This document shows, one piece after another, positions 25,820-34,622 of a DNA stretch of 64,000 nucleotides (positions are counted from its first letter, which is position 1; every line of letters begins with the position of its first letter). The stretch is from contig NZ_JACIEP010000014.1 of assembly GCF_014196915.1 (NCBI RefSeq), positions 1-64,000 of the forward strand, given 5' to 3'. A program made the translations under genes and the position numbers. This DNA comes from Dysgonomonas hofstadii (GTDB lineage Bacteria > Bacteroidota > Bacteroidia > Bacteroidales > Dysgonomonadaceae). The notes under the pieces were generated by a model that saw only the letters and a list, made by a program, of their open reading frames with translations, ran no database searches and was not told the origin of the DNA.

Positions 25820-26665
25820 ATGAAAAAAATGAATAATAAAATACAGTTATTTGAAGAACGGAAAGTCCGATCTATATGGGACGAAGAAACCGAGGAATGG
25901 TATTTTTCAATTGTAGATGTAGTTGGAGTACTAACAGATAGTCCAAATCCGAATAATTATTGGAAAGTACTGAAAAACAGACTAAAGAAAGAGGGAAGTC
26001 AGTTGGTTACAAATTGTAACCAACTGAAAATGCAATCTTCTGATGGCAAATATTACAAAACAGATGTTGCTGATACAGAACAACTTTTTCGATTAATACA
26101 ATCTATCCCCTCACCCAAGGCTGAACCATTCAAACTATGGTTAGCCGAAGTAGCCAAACAAAGGCTTGACCAACTACAAGACCCTGAACTCTCCATAGAA
26201 CAGGCAATGACTGACTACAAACGTCTGGGGTATTCCGACAATTGGATAAACCAACGTTTGAAGAGTATTGAGATTCGCAAAGAATTAACCGATGAATGGA
26301 AACGACTTGGATTGGAAGAAGGGATCGAATTTGCTGTACTCACTGATATTATTTACCAGACATGGGCAGGTAAAAACGCCAAGGAATACAAGAAGTTTAA
26401 GGGCTTGAAGAAAGAGAATCTTCGCGACAATATGACTAATAAAGAATTGGTGTTGAATATGCTTGCCGAATTGTCTACCAAAGAAATTTCAGAAACAACG
26501 AATCCTGAATCATTTCCTGAACACGAAGATGTGGCACGTCGTGGAGGGAATATTGCGAAAGAAGCTCGCTTAAAACTGGAAGCAGAAACAGGAAAGAAAG
26601 TGGTAAGCCCGCTCAATGCAAAAAGCATTCACTCTATTGAACAAAAAAAAGAAGAAAATGAATGA
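25820..26665 (+). CDS. Bro-N domain protein (phage antirepressor/DinD-like)
   Basis: The 281-aa protein opens with a Bro-N domain (about 5-115: VRSIWDEETEEWYFSIVDVV, YWKVLKNRLKKEGSQ, and LPSPKAEPFKLWLAEVAKQR-like helix), known from baculovirus BRO and phage antirepressors as a DNA-binding unit. The C-terminal half is helical and Lys/Glu-rich, with a DVARRGGNIAKEARLKLE segment as in DinD-type relatives. It could regulate element or prophage genes under DNA damage. The DUF3781 gene overlaps its end by 8 nt. Confidence 0.82.
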   Translation: MKKMNNKIQLFEERKVRSIWDEETEEWYFSIVDVVGVLTDSPNPNNYWKVLKNRLKKEGSQLVTNCNQLKMQSSDGKYYKTDVADTEQLFRLIQSIPSPKAEPFKLWLAEVAKQRLDQLQDPELSIEQAMTDYKRLGYSDNWINQRLKSIEIRKELTDEWKRLGLEEGIEFAVLTDIIYQTWAGKNAKEYKKFKGLKKENLRDNMTNKELVLNMLAELSTKEISETTNPESFPEHEDVARRGGNIAKEARLKLEAETGKKVVSPLNAKSIHSIEQKKEENE

Positions 26666-26906
26666 CTTGTTATCCAATATTGACAAAATACATACAACAG
26701 AATTAGGCATAGTACGGATAAAGAGAAATCTTTCGATAGAAACCGATGATGTTGTAAGTTGGTGTAAGCAGCAAATTCAGCAAGCAGACAGTATCATCAG
26801 AAGAGGTAAGAATTGGTATGCATCTATCAATAATGCGATAATAACTGTAAACGCATACAGCTATACTATAATAACCGCCCACAAAAAACAGAAAGTCAAG
26901 CGATAA
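26658..26906 (+). CDS. DUF3781 family small protein
   Basis: The 82-aa product from ATG 26658 (MNDLLSNIDKIHTTELG) is full length for DUF3781, with the conserved TDDVVSWCKQQI and IIRRGKNWYASINN blocks followed by ITVNAYSYTIITAHK. The function of the family is not known. Its start lies 8 nt inside the Bro-N gene, so it is the last gene of the IME, 80 bp before attR. The longer open frame from 26616 lies within Bro-N and is not preferred. Confidence 0.75.
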   Translation: MNDLLSNIDKIHTTELGIVRIKRNLSIETDDVVSWCKQQIQQADSIIRRGKNWYASINNAIITVNAYSYTIITAHKKQKVKR

Positions 26907-26985
26907 TGTTACCGATGTTACGCATATTATCTGTATCTTATTTGTACCATGGAATTATAACCAATTGATTTACACATATCATTTC

Positions 26986-27000
26986 TTTTGAAGAAGTGAA
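26986..27000 (+). other. attR core of the IME
   Basis: This is the second copy of TTTTGAAGAAGTGAA. It continues AGTAA, which recreates the native dnaK end FEEVK-stop, and 26 bp later the native terminator follows. Inside the element the word ATTTGTACCAT occurs near both ends (10466-10476 and 26940-26950), a possible integrase arm site. Confidence 0.85.
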
Positions 27001-27025
27001 GTAATTACTATTTAAATATAAGTAG

Positions 27026-27054
27026 AAGCCGGTGAATTTCTCATCGGCTTTTTT
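27026..27054 (+). terminator. Displaced native dnaK terminator
   Basis: AAGCCGGTGA pairs with TCATCGGCTT (one G-U pair) around the loop ATTTC, followed by a T-run. It sits 23 bp after the reconstructed dnaK stop codon at attR, which is the expected place for the dnaK terminator before the IME was inserted. Confidence 0.75.
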
Positions 27055-27188
27055 GTGAACAAAAGTTAAATTATAGAGAGGGTTGCAACTTAACATATGA
27101 TCTTTCGCATCAAATATTATGAAGGCCGGAATACACATAAACAATTAACACACAGTTCTACACAATATTAACTTAAACCACAAACGTT

Positions 27189-28181
27189 ATGAAGAAATTT
27201 TTATTAATGCTGGTATTAGGAGCATTCTTTTATTCGTGTAATGATGATGAAACCAGAATAAACTGGGATGAACCGGACCCCAATTACCATGCTAAGGAAT
27301 TTTTGCAGGATACAAAAGAATCCCTGAAACAGGAACATAAGATCAATACAGCCGATCTGCCTGTGACCATTACTCTGAAAGAAGGTGTGAAGATTACGAT
27401 TCCTCAAAATGCATTCACTAAAAACGGGCAGCCAATTACAGGTGAGTTTACCGTTGAGGCATACGAAATGCTCAAGCCAAGCAGCATGATCTTTTCGGGA
27501 ACGAATACAAACTACTACAATGGCTCATACTTCGAGTCGGATGGTTTCATCTTCATCGATGTAAAACAGAATGGAGTAAGCGTTGATCAGCAGTTGAATG
27601 CTCCGGTTACTATCAGCATCCCTACAGATAAAGAAGACGGCACATTTACTCAACTCTGGAAAGGAAATGAAGAAAGCGGAGACAATGACGATCAGTTTGC
27701 CTGGGAAGATCCGGAAAAAGATGACTTTGTAGAAGTTGGCCAGGAAGAGAGAGGGGTATTCTCCAATAACAAGCAATTCGAATTCCTTATTGGTAAACTT
27801 GGCTGGATCAACTGCGATATATCCTGGAATAGTACCAATGGTATGACAACTATCCGGATCAATTTGTATGGCCAATTTGATAAACTGGCTTCTTATCTAG
27901 GTTACGAAGGCGATACATTCGTATTCTTCCGTGCAAAAGGAGTATTGGTTCTGGTGCAGATCTATACTGCTGATGGTACTAATACAGTGAAGAGCTACGA
28001 CAACGGAATGCCGATTGGTGCTGAAGGTAAGCTTGTAGCTTACTCTGTCAAAGAGGGTAAATTCTCATACGACGAAAAAGAGATTACAATAACAGCTGAT
28101 ATGTCTATTGATCTCGATCTGAAAGATATCAGCAAAGATGATCTGGAGAAGAATATAAAAGCACTGGATACATATGAATAA
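27189..28181 (+). CDS. Putative surface lipoprotein
   Basis: The 330-aa precursor has a short signal peptide ending in the lipobox FYSC (Cys17), followed by an acidic NDDET stretch of the type that can send Bacteroidota lipoproteins to the cell surface. The mature part begins with VTITLKEGVKITIPQNAFT, which resembles the ZU5-like beta-sandwich start in other Bacteroidota lipoproteins, and continues as beta-rich sequence. Function is unknown. It is a single gene with its own strong terminator at 28200-28233, and before IME insertion it would have been the gene after dnaK. Confidence 0.8.
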   Translation: MKKFLLMLVLGAFFYSCNDDETRINWDEPDPNYHAKEFLQDTKESLKQEHKINTADLPVTITLKEGVKITIPQNAFTKNGQPITGEFTVEAYEMLKPSSMIFSGTNTNYYNGSYFESDGFIFIDVKQNGVSVDQQLNAPVTISIPTDKEDGTFTQLWKGNEESGDNDDQFAWEDPEKDDFVEVGQEERGVFSNNKQFEFLIGKLGWINCDISWNSTNGMTTIRINLYGQFDKLASYLGYEGDTFVFFRAKGVLVLVQIYTADGTNTVKSYDNGMPIGAEGKLVAYSVKEGKFSYDEKEITITADMSIDLDLKDISKDDLEKNIKALDTYE

Positions 28182-28199
28182 CTAAACAATCACTAGATG

Positions 28200-28233
28200 A
28201 AAAAGGCAGGCCTGTGCTCAGGCCTGCCTTTTT
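28200..28233. terminator. Strong bidirectional terminator
   Basis: A 15-bp perfect stem (AAAAAGGCAGGCCTG and its complement) with the loop TGCT separates the plus-strand lipoprotein gene from the minus-strand dpp7 gene. A-run and T-run on both sides allow termination in both directions. Confidence 0.9.
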
Positions 28234-28250
28234 CGTCTATATAAGATATT

Positions 28251-30368
28251 CTATTTCACTTCCAATTCTTCTATCAACCGCGGGCATTTCATCACCTTGT
28301 CGATGATATAAAGGACATAGCGGATATCTACATTGATACACCGTTGCAACTCCGGCTCGAACACAATGTCGCCGCTCAGGGCTTCCCAGTTGCCATCGAA
28401 AGCCAGTCCGATCAACTCTGCTTTACCATTGAATACAGGGCTGCCCGAGTTTCCGCCGGTTATGTCATTGTTAGACAAGAAGTTTACATGCATCTTGCCA
28501 TCCGGAGCGGCATATCTGCCGAAATCACCCTTAGCCAGATCATCGAGGATATACTGCTGCACACCGAATTCAGGATCGCCCGGTTTCTGTTTGTCCAGTA
28601 CACCCTGAGATGTGGTGTAATAGTCATAGTACACGGCATCGGCCGGTTTATATCCACCGACAGAACCATAACTCAAACGTTGGGTAAAGTTGGCGTCCGG
28701 ATAGAAAGCCTTTTTTGGTTCCATTTCCATCAATCCTGCCATGAATAAACGGCTTCCTTTGCTGAGGCTTGCGCTATATGGTGCAACTCCTTTTTTCAGC
28801 AACTCGAGACAGGGCTCTAATGATTTGGAAAGCTCTATAGCCGGATCGCTCATCATAGCCTCTTTATCGCCTGATGAAGCAAGGGCAATAGCGCCGTCCA
28901 GTGACGTGAGCTTGGTATTGTTGTAGAACCATTCAGCATATTTATCGTAATCTCCCCCGAATTCGTTTTCTATCTTACCATAAACAGAAGGAAGATATTC
29001 GGCAGGGACACGTTCTGCATATAGTTTTAGCAGAACTGGCATCACTTTACGATCAAGAGATGGCTCGTAGTCTTTATAGATATTTGTCATCCGGCCTTTC
29101 AGTTCTTCTGCAACACCTCCTTTATCCATTTTGGTTGCAAACAAAACTGTATTGGCAAAGCGAACGATCTCTATACCATTGTAGAATGTTTCGAACAGGT
29201 AGGTCTGTATCTTCGCAGTCTCCATAGTCGCAGTATATCCTTCTTTCAGTGAAGGCAATACATTTCCGTATTGAGCTTCTTTACCGGATGATGTTACCCA
29301 CAGAGAGAACTTATCTTCCAATTTTTCCTTATCCTTGATAACGCCCAGTTTGGCAATAGCTTCGTTCATACCCATTGCGTTTTTCCAGTAATTGGAACTA
29401 CCTGCATATTTTGAAGCATATTTGATACGCACAGCATCGCTCGCATTCATAGCCGCACGCCATATATCCTGTTTTGCGCCACGCACTTCGATGCGGGGTT
29501 TATGTTCAGATTCTACCATCTGGGTAATTCCCCACGAGGACATATAGCGCTCGGTACTGCCCGGATAGCCGATAGTCATCGCATAATCCTTTTCCTTGAA
29601 ACCTTTGATAGAAACGGGAACCGAATATTTAGGACGGTAAGGCACATTGTCGGGGCTGTAATTTGCTGCCTGATTGTCTTTATTGGCATATACACGGAAA
29701 ACGGAGAAGTCTCCCGTATGGCGTGGCCACATCCAGTTGTCGGTCTCACCACCGAATTTACCCACAGATGATGGCGGTGTAAATACAAGCCTTACATCTC
29801 TGAATACTTCATATATTACCACATAGTATTTGTTTTCCGCATAAAAAGGGATTACCTGTGCACGGATAAACTCATTTCCTTTATATTGTTTCAGATATTC
29901 GTTTGATAATGAATCTATCTTTTGATCACGAACATCTTCCGTATCGTTTGCAGACAGACCTGAGGTCACATATTCTGTTATATCTTCAGTCTTTTGCAGG
30001 AATGATACGATCAGTCCCTCTGCAGGCAGTTCTTCGGCAAAAGTCTGGCTGACGAAGCCATCTTTCAGGTAATCGTGCTCTACCGAACTAAGCTTTTGTA
30101 TATCGCCATATCCGCAATGGTGATTGGTGAATATAAGTCCCTGTTGCGACACAGCCACGCCGGTACATCCCCGGCCAAAGATAACGACAGCATCTTTCAG
30201 CGAAGGATTATTTTCATTATACAGGTTATCGATAGGAAACGTAAAGCCCAGTTCTTTCATGCGGGCGGCACTTATCCTGTTCAGCTCTTTCAGGAGCCAC
30301 ATTCCTTCGTCGGCTTTGACCATCAGCACGGAAAGGAACAGCGCAAATAATGTGAATATTTTTCTCAT
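28251..30368 (-). CDS. dpp7: S46 family dipeptidyl-peptidase, DPP7 type
   Basis: The 705-aa secreted protease has a signal peptide (about 1-19). TNHHCGYGDIQ holds catalytic His84 and GGNSGSPV holds catalytic Ser641, in the S46 (chymotrypsin-like double barrel) family. The residue 18 positions after the Ser is Gly659 (FDGNWE); in the family Gly at this point marks DPP7, which prefers hydrophobic P1 residues, whereas Arg marks Asp/Glu-specific DPP11. It acts in the periplasm, removing N-terminal dipeptides from oligopeptides in asaccharolytic peptide nutrition. It is a single gene between two hairpins. Confidence 0.93.
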   Translation of the reverse strand: MRKIFTLFALFLSVLMVKADEGMWLLKELNRISAARMKELGFTFPIDNLYNENNPSLKDAVVIFGRGCTGVAVSQQGLIFTNHHCGYGDIQKLSSVEHDYLKDGFVSQTFAEELPAEGLIVSFLQKTEDITEYVTSGLSANDTEDVRDQKIDSLSNEYLKQYKGNEFIRAQVIPFYAENKYYVVIYEVFRDVRLVFTPPSSVGKFGGETDNWMWPRHTGDFSVFRVYANKDNQAANYSPDNVPYRPKYSVPVSIKGFKEKDYAMTIGYPGSTERYMSSWGITQMVESEHKPRIEVRGAKQDIWRAAMNASDAVRIKYASKYAGSSNYWKNAMGMNEAIAKLGVIKDKEKLEDKFSLWVTSSGKEAQYGNVLPSLKEGYTATMETAKIQTYLFETFYNGIEIVRFANTVLFATKMDKGGVAEELKGRMTNIYKDYEPSLDRKVMPVLLKLYAERVPAEYLPSVYGKIENEFGGDYDKYAEWFYNNTKLTSLDGAIALASSGDKEAMMSDPAIELSKSLEPCLELLKKGVAPYSASLSKGSRLFMAGLMEMEPKKAFYPDANFTQRLSYGSVGGYKPADAVYYDYYTTSQGVLDKQKPGDPEFGVQQYILDDLAKGDFGRYAAPDGKMHVNFLSNNDITGGNSGSPVFNGKAELIGLAFDGNWEALSGDIVFEPELQRCINVDIRYVLYIIDKVMKCPRLIEELEVK

Positions 30369-30451
30369 ATTTATTTAATTATATTGATAATTTATGTTTA
30401 TGTCTTCAGTATTTCATTTTAACTAAAAAGTTACAAAGCTGACAGATTTTT

Positions 30452-30483
30452 AGCTATTAGCTATCAGCCGATAGCTAATAGCT
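30452..30483. repeat. 14-bp perfect palindromic repeat (AGCTATTAGC family)
   Basis: AGCTATTAGCTATC and its exact complement are separated by AGCC, with A-rich sequence before and a T-run after. It lies upstream of dpp7 and downstream of the flippase gene, so it may end flippase transcription. Related words recur at 61775-61795 in the pst operon, and TTAGCATATTAGCA-type words recur at 30567 and 58997. Confidence 0.6.
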
Positions 30484-30613
30484 TTTTAACTAAAACCTGA
30501 CAAACCTTACAGATTTTACTGTTTTTTCAAAGAACTCCTTATCATTGGTATATCGGCATATTAACCTATTAGCATATTAGCATCTTATAGATAAACTTTC
30601 TCGATTCCGATCA

Positions 30614-32125
30614 CTACTTCTTCTTAAAGTATCTATTGACAAAAGGTATCTGCGATAACGGCATATCTTTCTTTACAATGATTGCTGCAAAGGCAACAAG
30701 GAAAATAGTCCTGTATGCCAGACGCAACACATCGTTCTCTATTTCGGGATACATAGCCACAAGATAGAACGCGATAGCCAGAACGAAATACACGAATATA
30801 TTTTTCAGATCGTATCTAATAGGGAAATATTTCTGTCCGATGAAGTAAGATATAATAACCAGTATAAGGTTACAGATAAGTGTAGCCCAAGCACTGGCCA
30901 TATAGCCGTATATAGGTACAAATATTATATTTATAGCCAATTGCAATACACACCCGAATACGGAAAAATAAGCCCCGTATTTAGTTTTGTCTGTCAACTT
31001 GTACCAAACCGACAGATTGAAATACACACCGAAAAGTATCTCCCCCATCATGGCTATCGGGATAATTTTCAGTCCCCCGACGTAATTTTTCCCAATCAGC
31101 TGCATAATGTATTTTATAATATCTATATAGAATACCACAGCAAGGAATACCAGCAGGGCGAATATGATATAATATTTCATCGCATTGGCATAGGGCTTTG
31201 TGTTTCCTTTTTCATTGCTTTTGCCAAAGAAAAACGGCTCATATGCATAACGGAATGCCTGAGTGAACATAGTGATAATAACAGCTATTTTGAGGCTGGC
31301 GCTATATACCCCCAACTGATAATCTGCATCTGCCCGTTCATCGAAAAGGAATGGATACAGGACTTGAGCCACCGTTTGGTTTATTACTCCCGCCAAACCT
31401 AATATCAATAACGGAAAAGAATACATGAGCATCCTGCGCAACAATTCTTTATCGAACCGGAACTTTACATCCTTCATTGTCGACGGAATCAGTAATAGCA
31501 ATGTGGACAATGTGGCGATAAGGTTAGCTAAAAACACATATCCGATTCCCATACCAGGATGATAGAACTTAATCAGAGGAAAGTCTGGATGATTATCGTA
31601 TAACCATGGACACAGAAGCAGGAAAATCAGATTGAAAAGTATATTGATGCCTATAAACGTAAGCCTCAGTGTCATAAATTTGAAGGGTCTTTTCTTGTAT
31701 CTGAGATAAGCAAACGGAATAGCCATAAAGGCATCGGCCGCTACCACAAAAGCCATTATCATAATGTGTTCTTTATTCGGGTAGCGCATCAATTCCGAAA
31801 TAGGATTAATGAAACAGATGCAGAGCAAAACAAAGAGAAGAGAAGTTACTCCTAACGAAATGAGTGATGTAGAGTATACATTGCCGGCATCTTCTTCTTT
31901 TTTATTCATGAAACGGAAAAAACCAGTCTCCATTCCGTAAGTCAGCAGGACAAAAAGAATTGCTACTATTCCGTAAATATTGCTGATTCTGCCATATTCT
32001 TCCGGGTTTGAGAATACATACATATGCAGCGGAACAAGGCAATAGTTAAGTATACGGCCTAATATACTGCTGGTTCCGTAGATCGCAGTATCTTTTGCCA
32101 AACTTTTCATTCCGCTTCCAGCCAT
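30614..32125 (-). CDS. Polysaccharide flippase (Wzx/MATE-like)
   Basis: About 503 aa from ATG 32125, with 12-14 predicted membrane helices, an N-terminal SLAKDTAIYGTSSILGRILNY start and the YKKRPFKF loop typical of oligosaccharide/polysaccharide exporters in the MOP superfamily. It should move lipid-linked sugar repeat units across the inner membrane. No glycosyltransferases are next to it, so the pathway is open. The frame extends upstream to 32167, but a TATTTTTG -7 element on the minus strand (32153-32146) lies inside that extension and supports the later start. Confidence 0.85.
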   Translation of the reverse strand: MAGSGMKSLAKDTAIYGTSSILGRILNYCLVPLHMYVFSNPEEYGRISNIYGIVAILFVLLTYGMETGFFRFMNKKEEDAGNVYSTSLISLGVTSLLFVLLCICFINPISELMRYPNKEHIMIMAFVVAADAFMAIPFAYLRYKKRPFKFMTLRLTFIGINILFNLIFLLLCPWLYDNHPDFPLIKFYHPGMGIGYVFLANLIATLSTLLLLIPSTMKDVKFRFDKELLRRMLMYSFPLLILGLAGVINQTVAQVLYPFLFDERADADYQLGVYSASLKIAVIITMFTQAFRYAYEPFFFGKSNEKGNTKPYANAMKYYIIFALLVFLAVVFYIDIIKYIMQLIGKNYVGGLKIIPIAMMGEILFGVYFNLSVWYKLTDKTKYGAYFSVFGCVLQLAINIIFVPIYGYMASAWATLICNLILVIISYFIGQKYFPIRYDLKNIFVYFVLAIAFYLVAMYPEIENDVLRLAYRTIFLVAFAAIIVKKDMPLSQIPFVNRYFKKK

Positions 32126-32145
32126 ATATTTCTTCAATTTGGGTA

Positions 32146-32153
32146 CAAAAATA
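32146..32153 (-). promoter_or_regulatory. -7 promoter element of the flippase gene
   Basis: On the minus strand TATTTTTG matches the Bacteroidota TAnnTTTG -7 element. It places the transcript start near 32139, just before ATG 32125. Confidence 0.45.
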
Positions 32154-32328
32154 GCAAAATTAGTCATCAGTAGCGAGATATATCAGATAAGATTTTGCAC
32201 AAATTGTTACATAACAGTAAGTGGAATCATGTAAATAAAGTGGAATAATCGGAGAGGGAATACAGGAAATGAGAACATTAAGCGTTTTAGATTTGTTAAA
32301 GGCATAAATAGGTTTTTAATTACACAAT

Positions 32329-33192
32329 ATGATTATTCGTCCGCCTACTGTAGATCAGGTATCAAATGAATACGAAAATTCCCTGCAGGATTATATTTTA
32401 CCTCTCGAAAAAGATGACTCATTTAAAGTACATTACTTAACCGGAGATAAAGAGTTCATGATGGGGATACCTGGCGAAAACAGTATTGTTTTTATAATGA
32501 AAGGTAAGATATTGATTCAAAAAGATGATTCGGATTATATGATGTTCAGTACCAACAATATGTTCTTTATATCTAAAGCTTTTGGCCCTTACAAAAGCAT
32601 TACGAAAGAGAGTTCTATATATATTGAACTGAAATCAGATAATCTTTTACCTTTTATCGATCAGGTATTGCTCAACCGGATTGTATCGCTGTATGCTCCT
32701 GATGCAATAGAACTGAACAAACTGCAAATAAAGAAAACATTGCGCTATTTTTTATCAGGGATTATCTATTACAGGCGCAATAAGATATTTTCAAAGTATG
32801 TGTATGACATTAAGAAAAAAGAATTTGTCTTCCTGATGAGAACCCTTTACGACAAACAGACCCTGGCCGGTTTCTTTTCTCCGGTATTACTCAGCCAGAA
32901 CCATTTCAGAATGGATGTGCTGGCCAATTATACTCACGATAGTACTGTAAAAAGTTTATCGAAAAAATGTTTTATGACTACCAAGACTTTTACCCGGAAG
33001 TTCAAGGCTGAATTTGGAATGACTCCCCATAAATGGATTGTAAATCAGAAGGTAAAGAGTCTGGAATACTATCTGGTACATAAAACAGTGTCCGTAGATA
33101 ATATCCTTACCGAATTTCATTTTTCCAGCATGACCGAATTTCTTCATTTTTGCGACAAGTATAATTTAAAGGCTAAATTGTTAGGTAAATAA
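32329..33192 (+). CDS. AraC-family transcription regulator
   Basis: The 287-aa protein has an N-terminal cupin-like sensing region (about 1-130; EFMMGIPGENSIVFIMKGK, then MFSTNNMFFISKAF) and a C-terminal AraC-type double HTH (about 190-285: TVKSLSKKCFMTTKTFTRKFKAEFGMTPHKW and a second helix pair ending in LHFCDKYN). The arrangement is like regulators of fimbriae and surface proteins in Bacteroidales. It lies directly upstream of the fimbrillin gene and in the same direction; two 16-bp direct repeats in the gap between them are its likely target. Confidence 0.85.
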   Translation: MIIRPPTVDQVSNEYENSLQDYILPLEKDDSFKVHYLTGDKEFMMGIPGENSIVFIMKGKILIQKDDSDYMMFSTNNMFFISKAFGPYKSITKESSIYIELKSDNLLPFIDQVLLNRIVSLYAPDAIELNKLQIKKTLRYFLSGIIYYRRNKIFSKYVYDIKKKEFVFLMRTLYDKQTLAGFFSPVLLSQNHFRMDVLANYTHDSTVKSLSKKCFMTTKTFTRKFKAEFGMTPHKWIVNQKVKSLEYYLVHKTVSVDNILTEFHFSSMTEFLHFCDKYNLKAKLLGK

Positions 33193-33199
33193 GCTGGGA

Positions 33200-33236
33200 T
33201 TATTTTGTCCCTTTTAAGACTTATTTTGTCCCTTTT
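33200..33236 (+). promoter_or_regulatory. Two 16-bp direct repeats, probable AraC activator sites
   Basis: TTATTTTGTCCCTTTT occurs at 33200-33215 and again, without a mismatch, at 33221-33236. The 21-bp step is two helical turns, typical for AraC-type monomers side by side. The second copy ends 28 bp before the -7 element of the fimbrillin promoter, so bound protein would touch the -33 region. Confidence 0.7.
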
Positions 33237-33264
33237 TTCTGTTATGGAATATTACAATTCATCT

Positions 33265-33272
33265 TACTTTTG
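33265..33272 (+). promoter_or_regulatory. -7 promoter element of the fimbrillin gene
   Basis: TACTTTTG fits TAnnTTTG. It predicts a leader of about 190 nt before the fimbrillin start at 33466, unusually long. Confidence 0.55.
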
Positions 33273-33465
33273 CGGCGTAAATAAGCATGTGTGATTTTTG
33301 TCGGCAAACATCATTATTCTCTTTATAGATATTGACAGGAGAATATTTCCAGACCTGTTTTTACAAGAGAAAAGACAAGGGAGAATCGGGATTCTTCTGT
33401 AGGAAACGATTGTCTTATCTGAATTAAAAAGAAAAATGAAATTATAATTTATTAATCTGGTCAAA

Positions 33466-34605
33466 ATGAAATCAAAAAGTATGTTTTTAAGTGCAATTAT
33501 AATTGCATTTTGTGCTGTGTCGTGCGATAATTCGGAGGAAACTGTAATACCTGAACCCACCGTTATAGAAGGAGAAAAGGCTACTCTAAGCTTACAAATT
33601 TCGGGAACACCACAAACCAAAGCCCAGGGTAACCCGGAACAGGAGGATAAGGTGCTGAAACTGGATGCATTTGTTTTTAATATGGATGGAACTATAGAAT
33701 CTCAAAAAAGCGCAACCAGCCAAAATAACACTATTACCAAGGTAGATAATATTGCTGTGACAAGCGGAACGAAGAAAATATTTGTATTGGCTAACTATAC
33801 CGGAGATGTATCGTCGGTAAAAACTTATTCGGAACTGCAACAGGTGGTGTCAGACCTGAAGAATGAAAAGGATAACGGACGGTTGACCATGTCTACCGAA
33901 GTGGTTGATGTTATAATCATTCCTGGTAAGAACTATTTAGGATACACAACCAACCCTACGGATGGTGTCTCTATAGAGCCTCATACATTCACCCTTACCA
34001 GACTGGTTGCAAGAGTGAAAATAGAAGACATGCAATGGCAGGGTGGGGAGTATACATTTGAAGATCCTACTGCTTTCATCTTGAATGCGGCAAAGAGTTC
34101 AAATATTGTGAAACTGGCGGCAGCCTCTTTGCCAACCGGTTATTACCAGGGGTTATCGGGAACAGGAGACTTGTATCCTTCATCCAGTACAGTATTGTCG
34201 GGAGCCGATAACTTCCTTACATCACCGGCTTCTAACAACAGTACATACTTCTATATCTATGAAAACCAGCCTGTGGAAGATAATATATTTCCTACGATAA
34301 TTGTGTTGAGAGCAAAAGTCAAACAAAACGGGATATATATAAATAACATTCCCGGTCGTGTAGATACTAACGGATATACTTACTTCCCTGTTATTATAAA
34401 CAAGGAAAGCGCTAACTCGACTATTTCGGGAGCATCAGACAATCATAAATATGTAAAACGAAACAATACATATAATATAAAAACTGTTGTAAAAGGCTTG
34501 GGAACCAGCAATCCTTTCAGCTCCGAGGCTCCTTCATCCTTGAATGTACAGATTTCGGTAGCCCCCTGGGCTTTGAATATTTCTCAGACAGTAGTTTTTG
34601 AATAG
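33466..34605 (+). CDS. FimA/Mfa-type fimbrillin lipoprotein
   Basis: The 379-aa precursor has a lipoprotein signal with Cys20 (FCAVSC), as in Bacteroidales type V fimbriae, where the lipidated pre-protein is exported and then cleaved. The mature N-terminal domain contains KATLSLQISG, the VFNMDG strand and KKIFVLANYTG, the standard fimbrillin beta-sandwich core. FTLTRLVARVKIEDM follows in the C-terminal domain. It is probably the shaft or accessory subunit of an adhesive fimbria. No anchor or tip genes follow directly, but three paralogous secreted proteins lie 1.7 kb downstream. A T-rich terminator follows. Confidence 0.85.
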   Translation: MKSKSMFLSAIIIAFCAVSCDNSEETVIPEPTVIEGEKATLSLQISGTPQTKAQGNPEQEDKVLKLDAFVFNMDGTIESQKSATSQNNTITKVDNIAVTSGTKKIFVLANYTGDVSSVKTYSELQQVVSDLKNEKDNGRLTMSTEVVDVIIIPGKNYLGYTTNPTDGVSIEPHTFTLTRLVARVKIEDMQWQGGEYTFEDPTAFILNAAKSSNIVKLAAASLPTGYYQGLSGTGDLYPSSSTVLSGADNFLTSPASNNSTYFYIYENQPVEDNIFPTIIVLRAKVKQNGIYINNIPGRVDTNGYTYFPVIINKESANSTISGASDNHKYVKRNNTYNIKTVVKGLGTSNPFSSEAPSSLNVQISVAPWALNISQTVVFE

Positions 34606-34622
34606 TCTATCTGTCCTGTATG

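Larger units (their letters stand above)
10343..27000. mobile_element. Integrative and mobilizable element inserted at the dnaK 3' end
   Basis: The element is bounded by a 15-bp direct repeat (10328-10342 and 26986-27000), giving a 16,658-bp unit. It carries an integrase next to the left end, a BfmA/BtgA-type mobilization protein and a relaxase, a small replication-like module, and cargo: a HEPN-like protein, XRE-Fic, methyltransferase, helicase, GIY-YIG nuclease, metallophosphoesterase, Bro-N and DUF3781. No conjugation (tra) genes are present, so transfer would need a helper element. The right end leaves a native dnaK tail and terminator (27026-27054) behind it, which shows the pre-insertion order. 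Confidence 0.85.
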
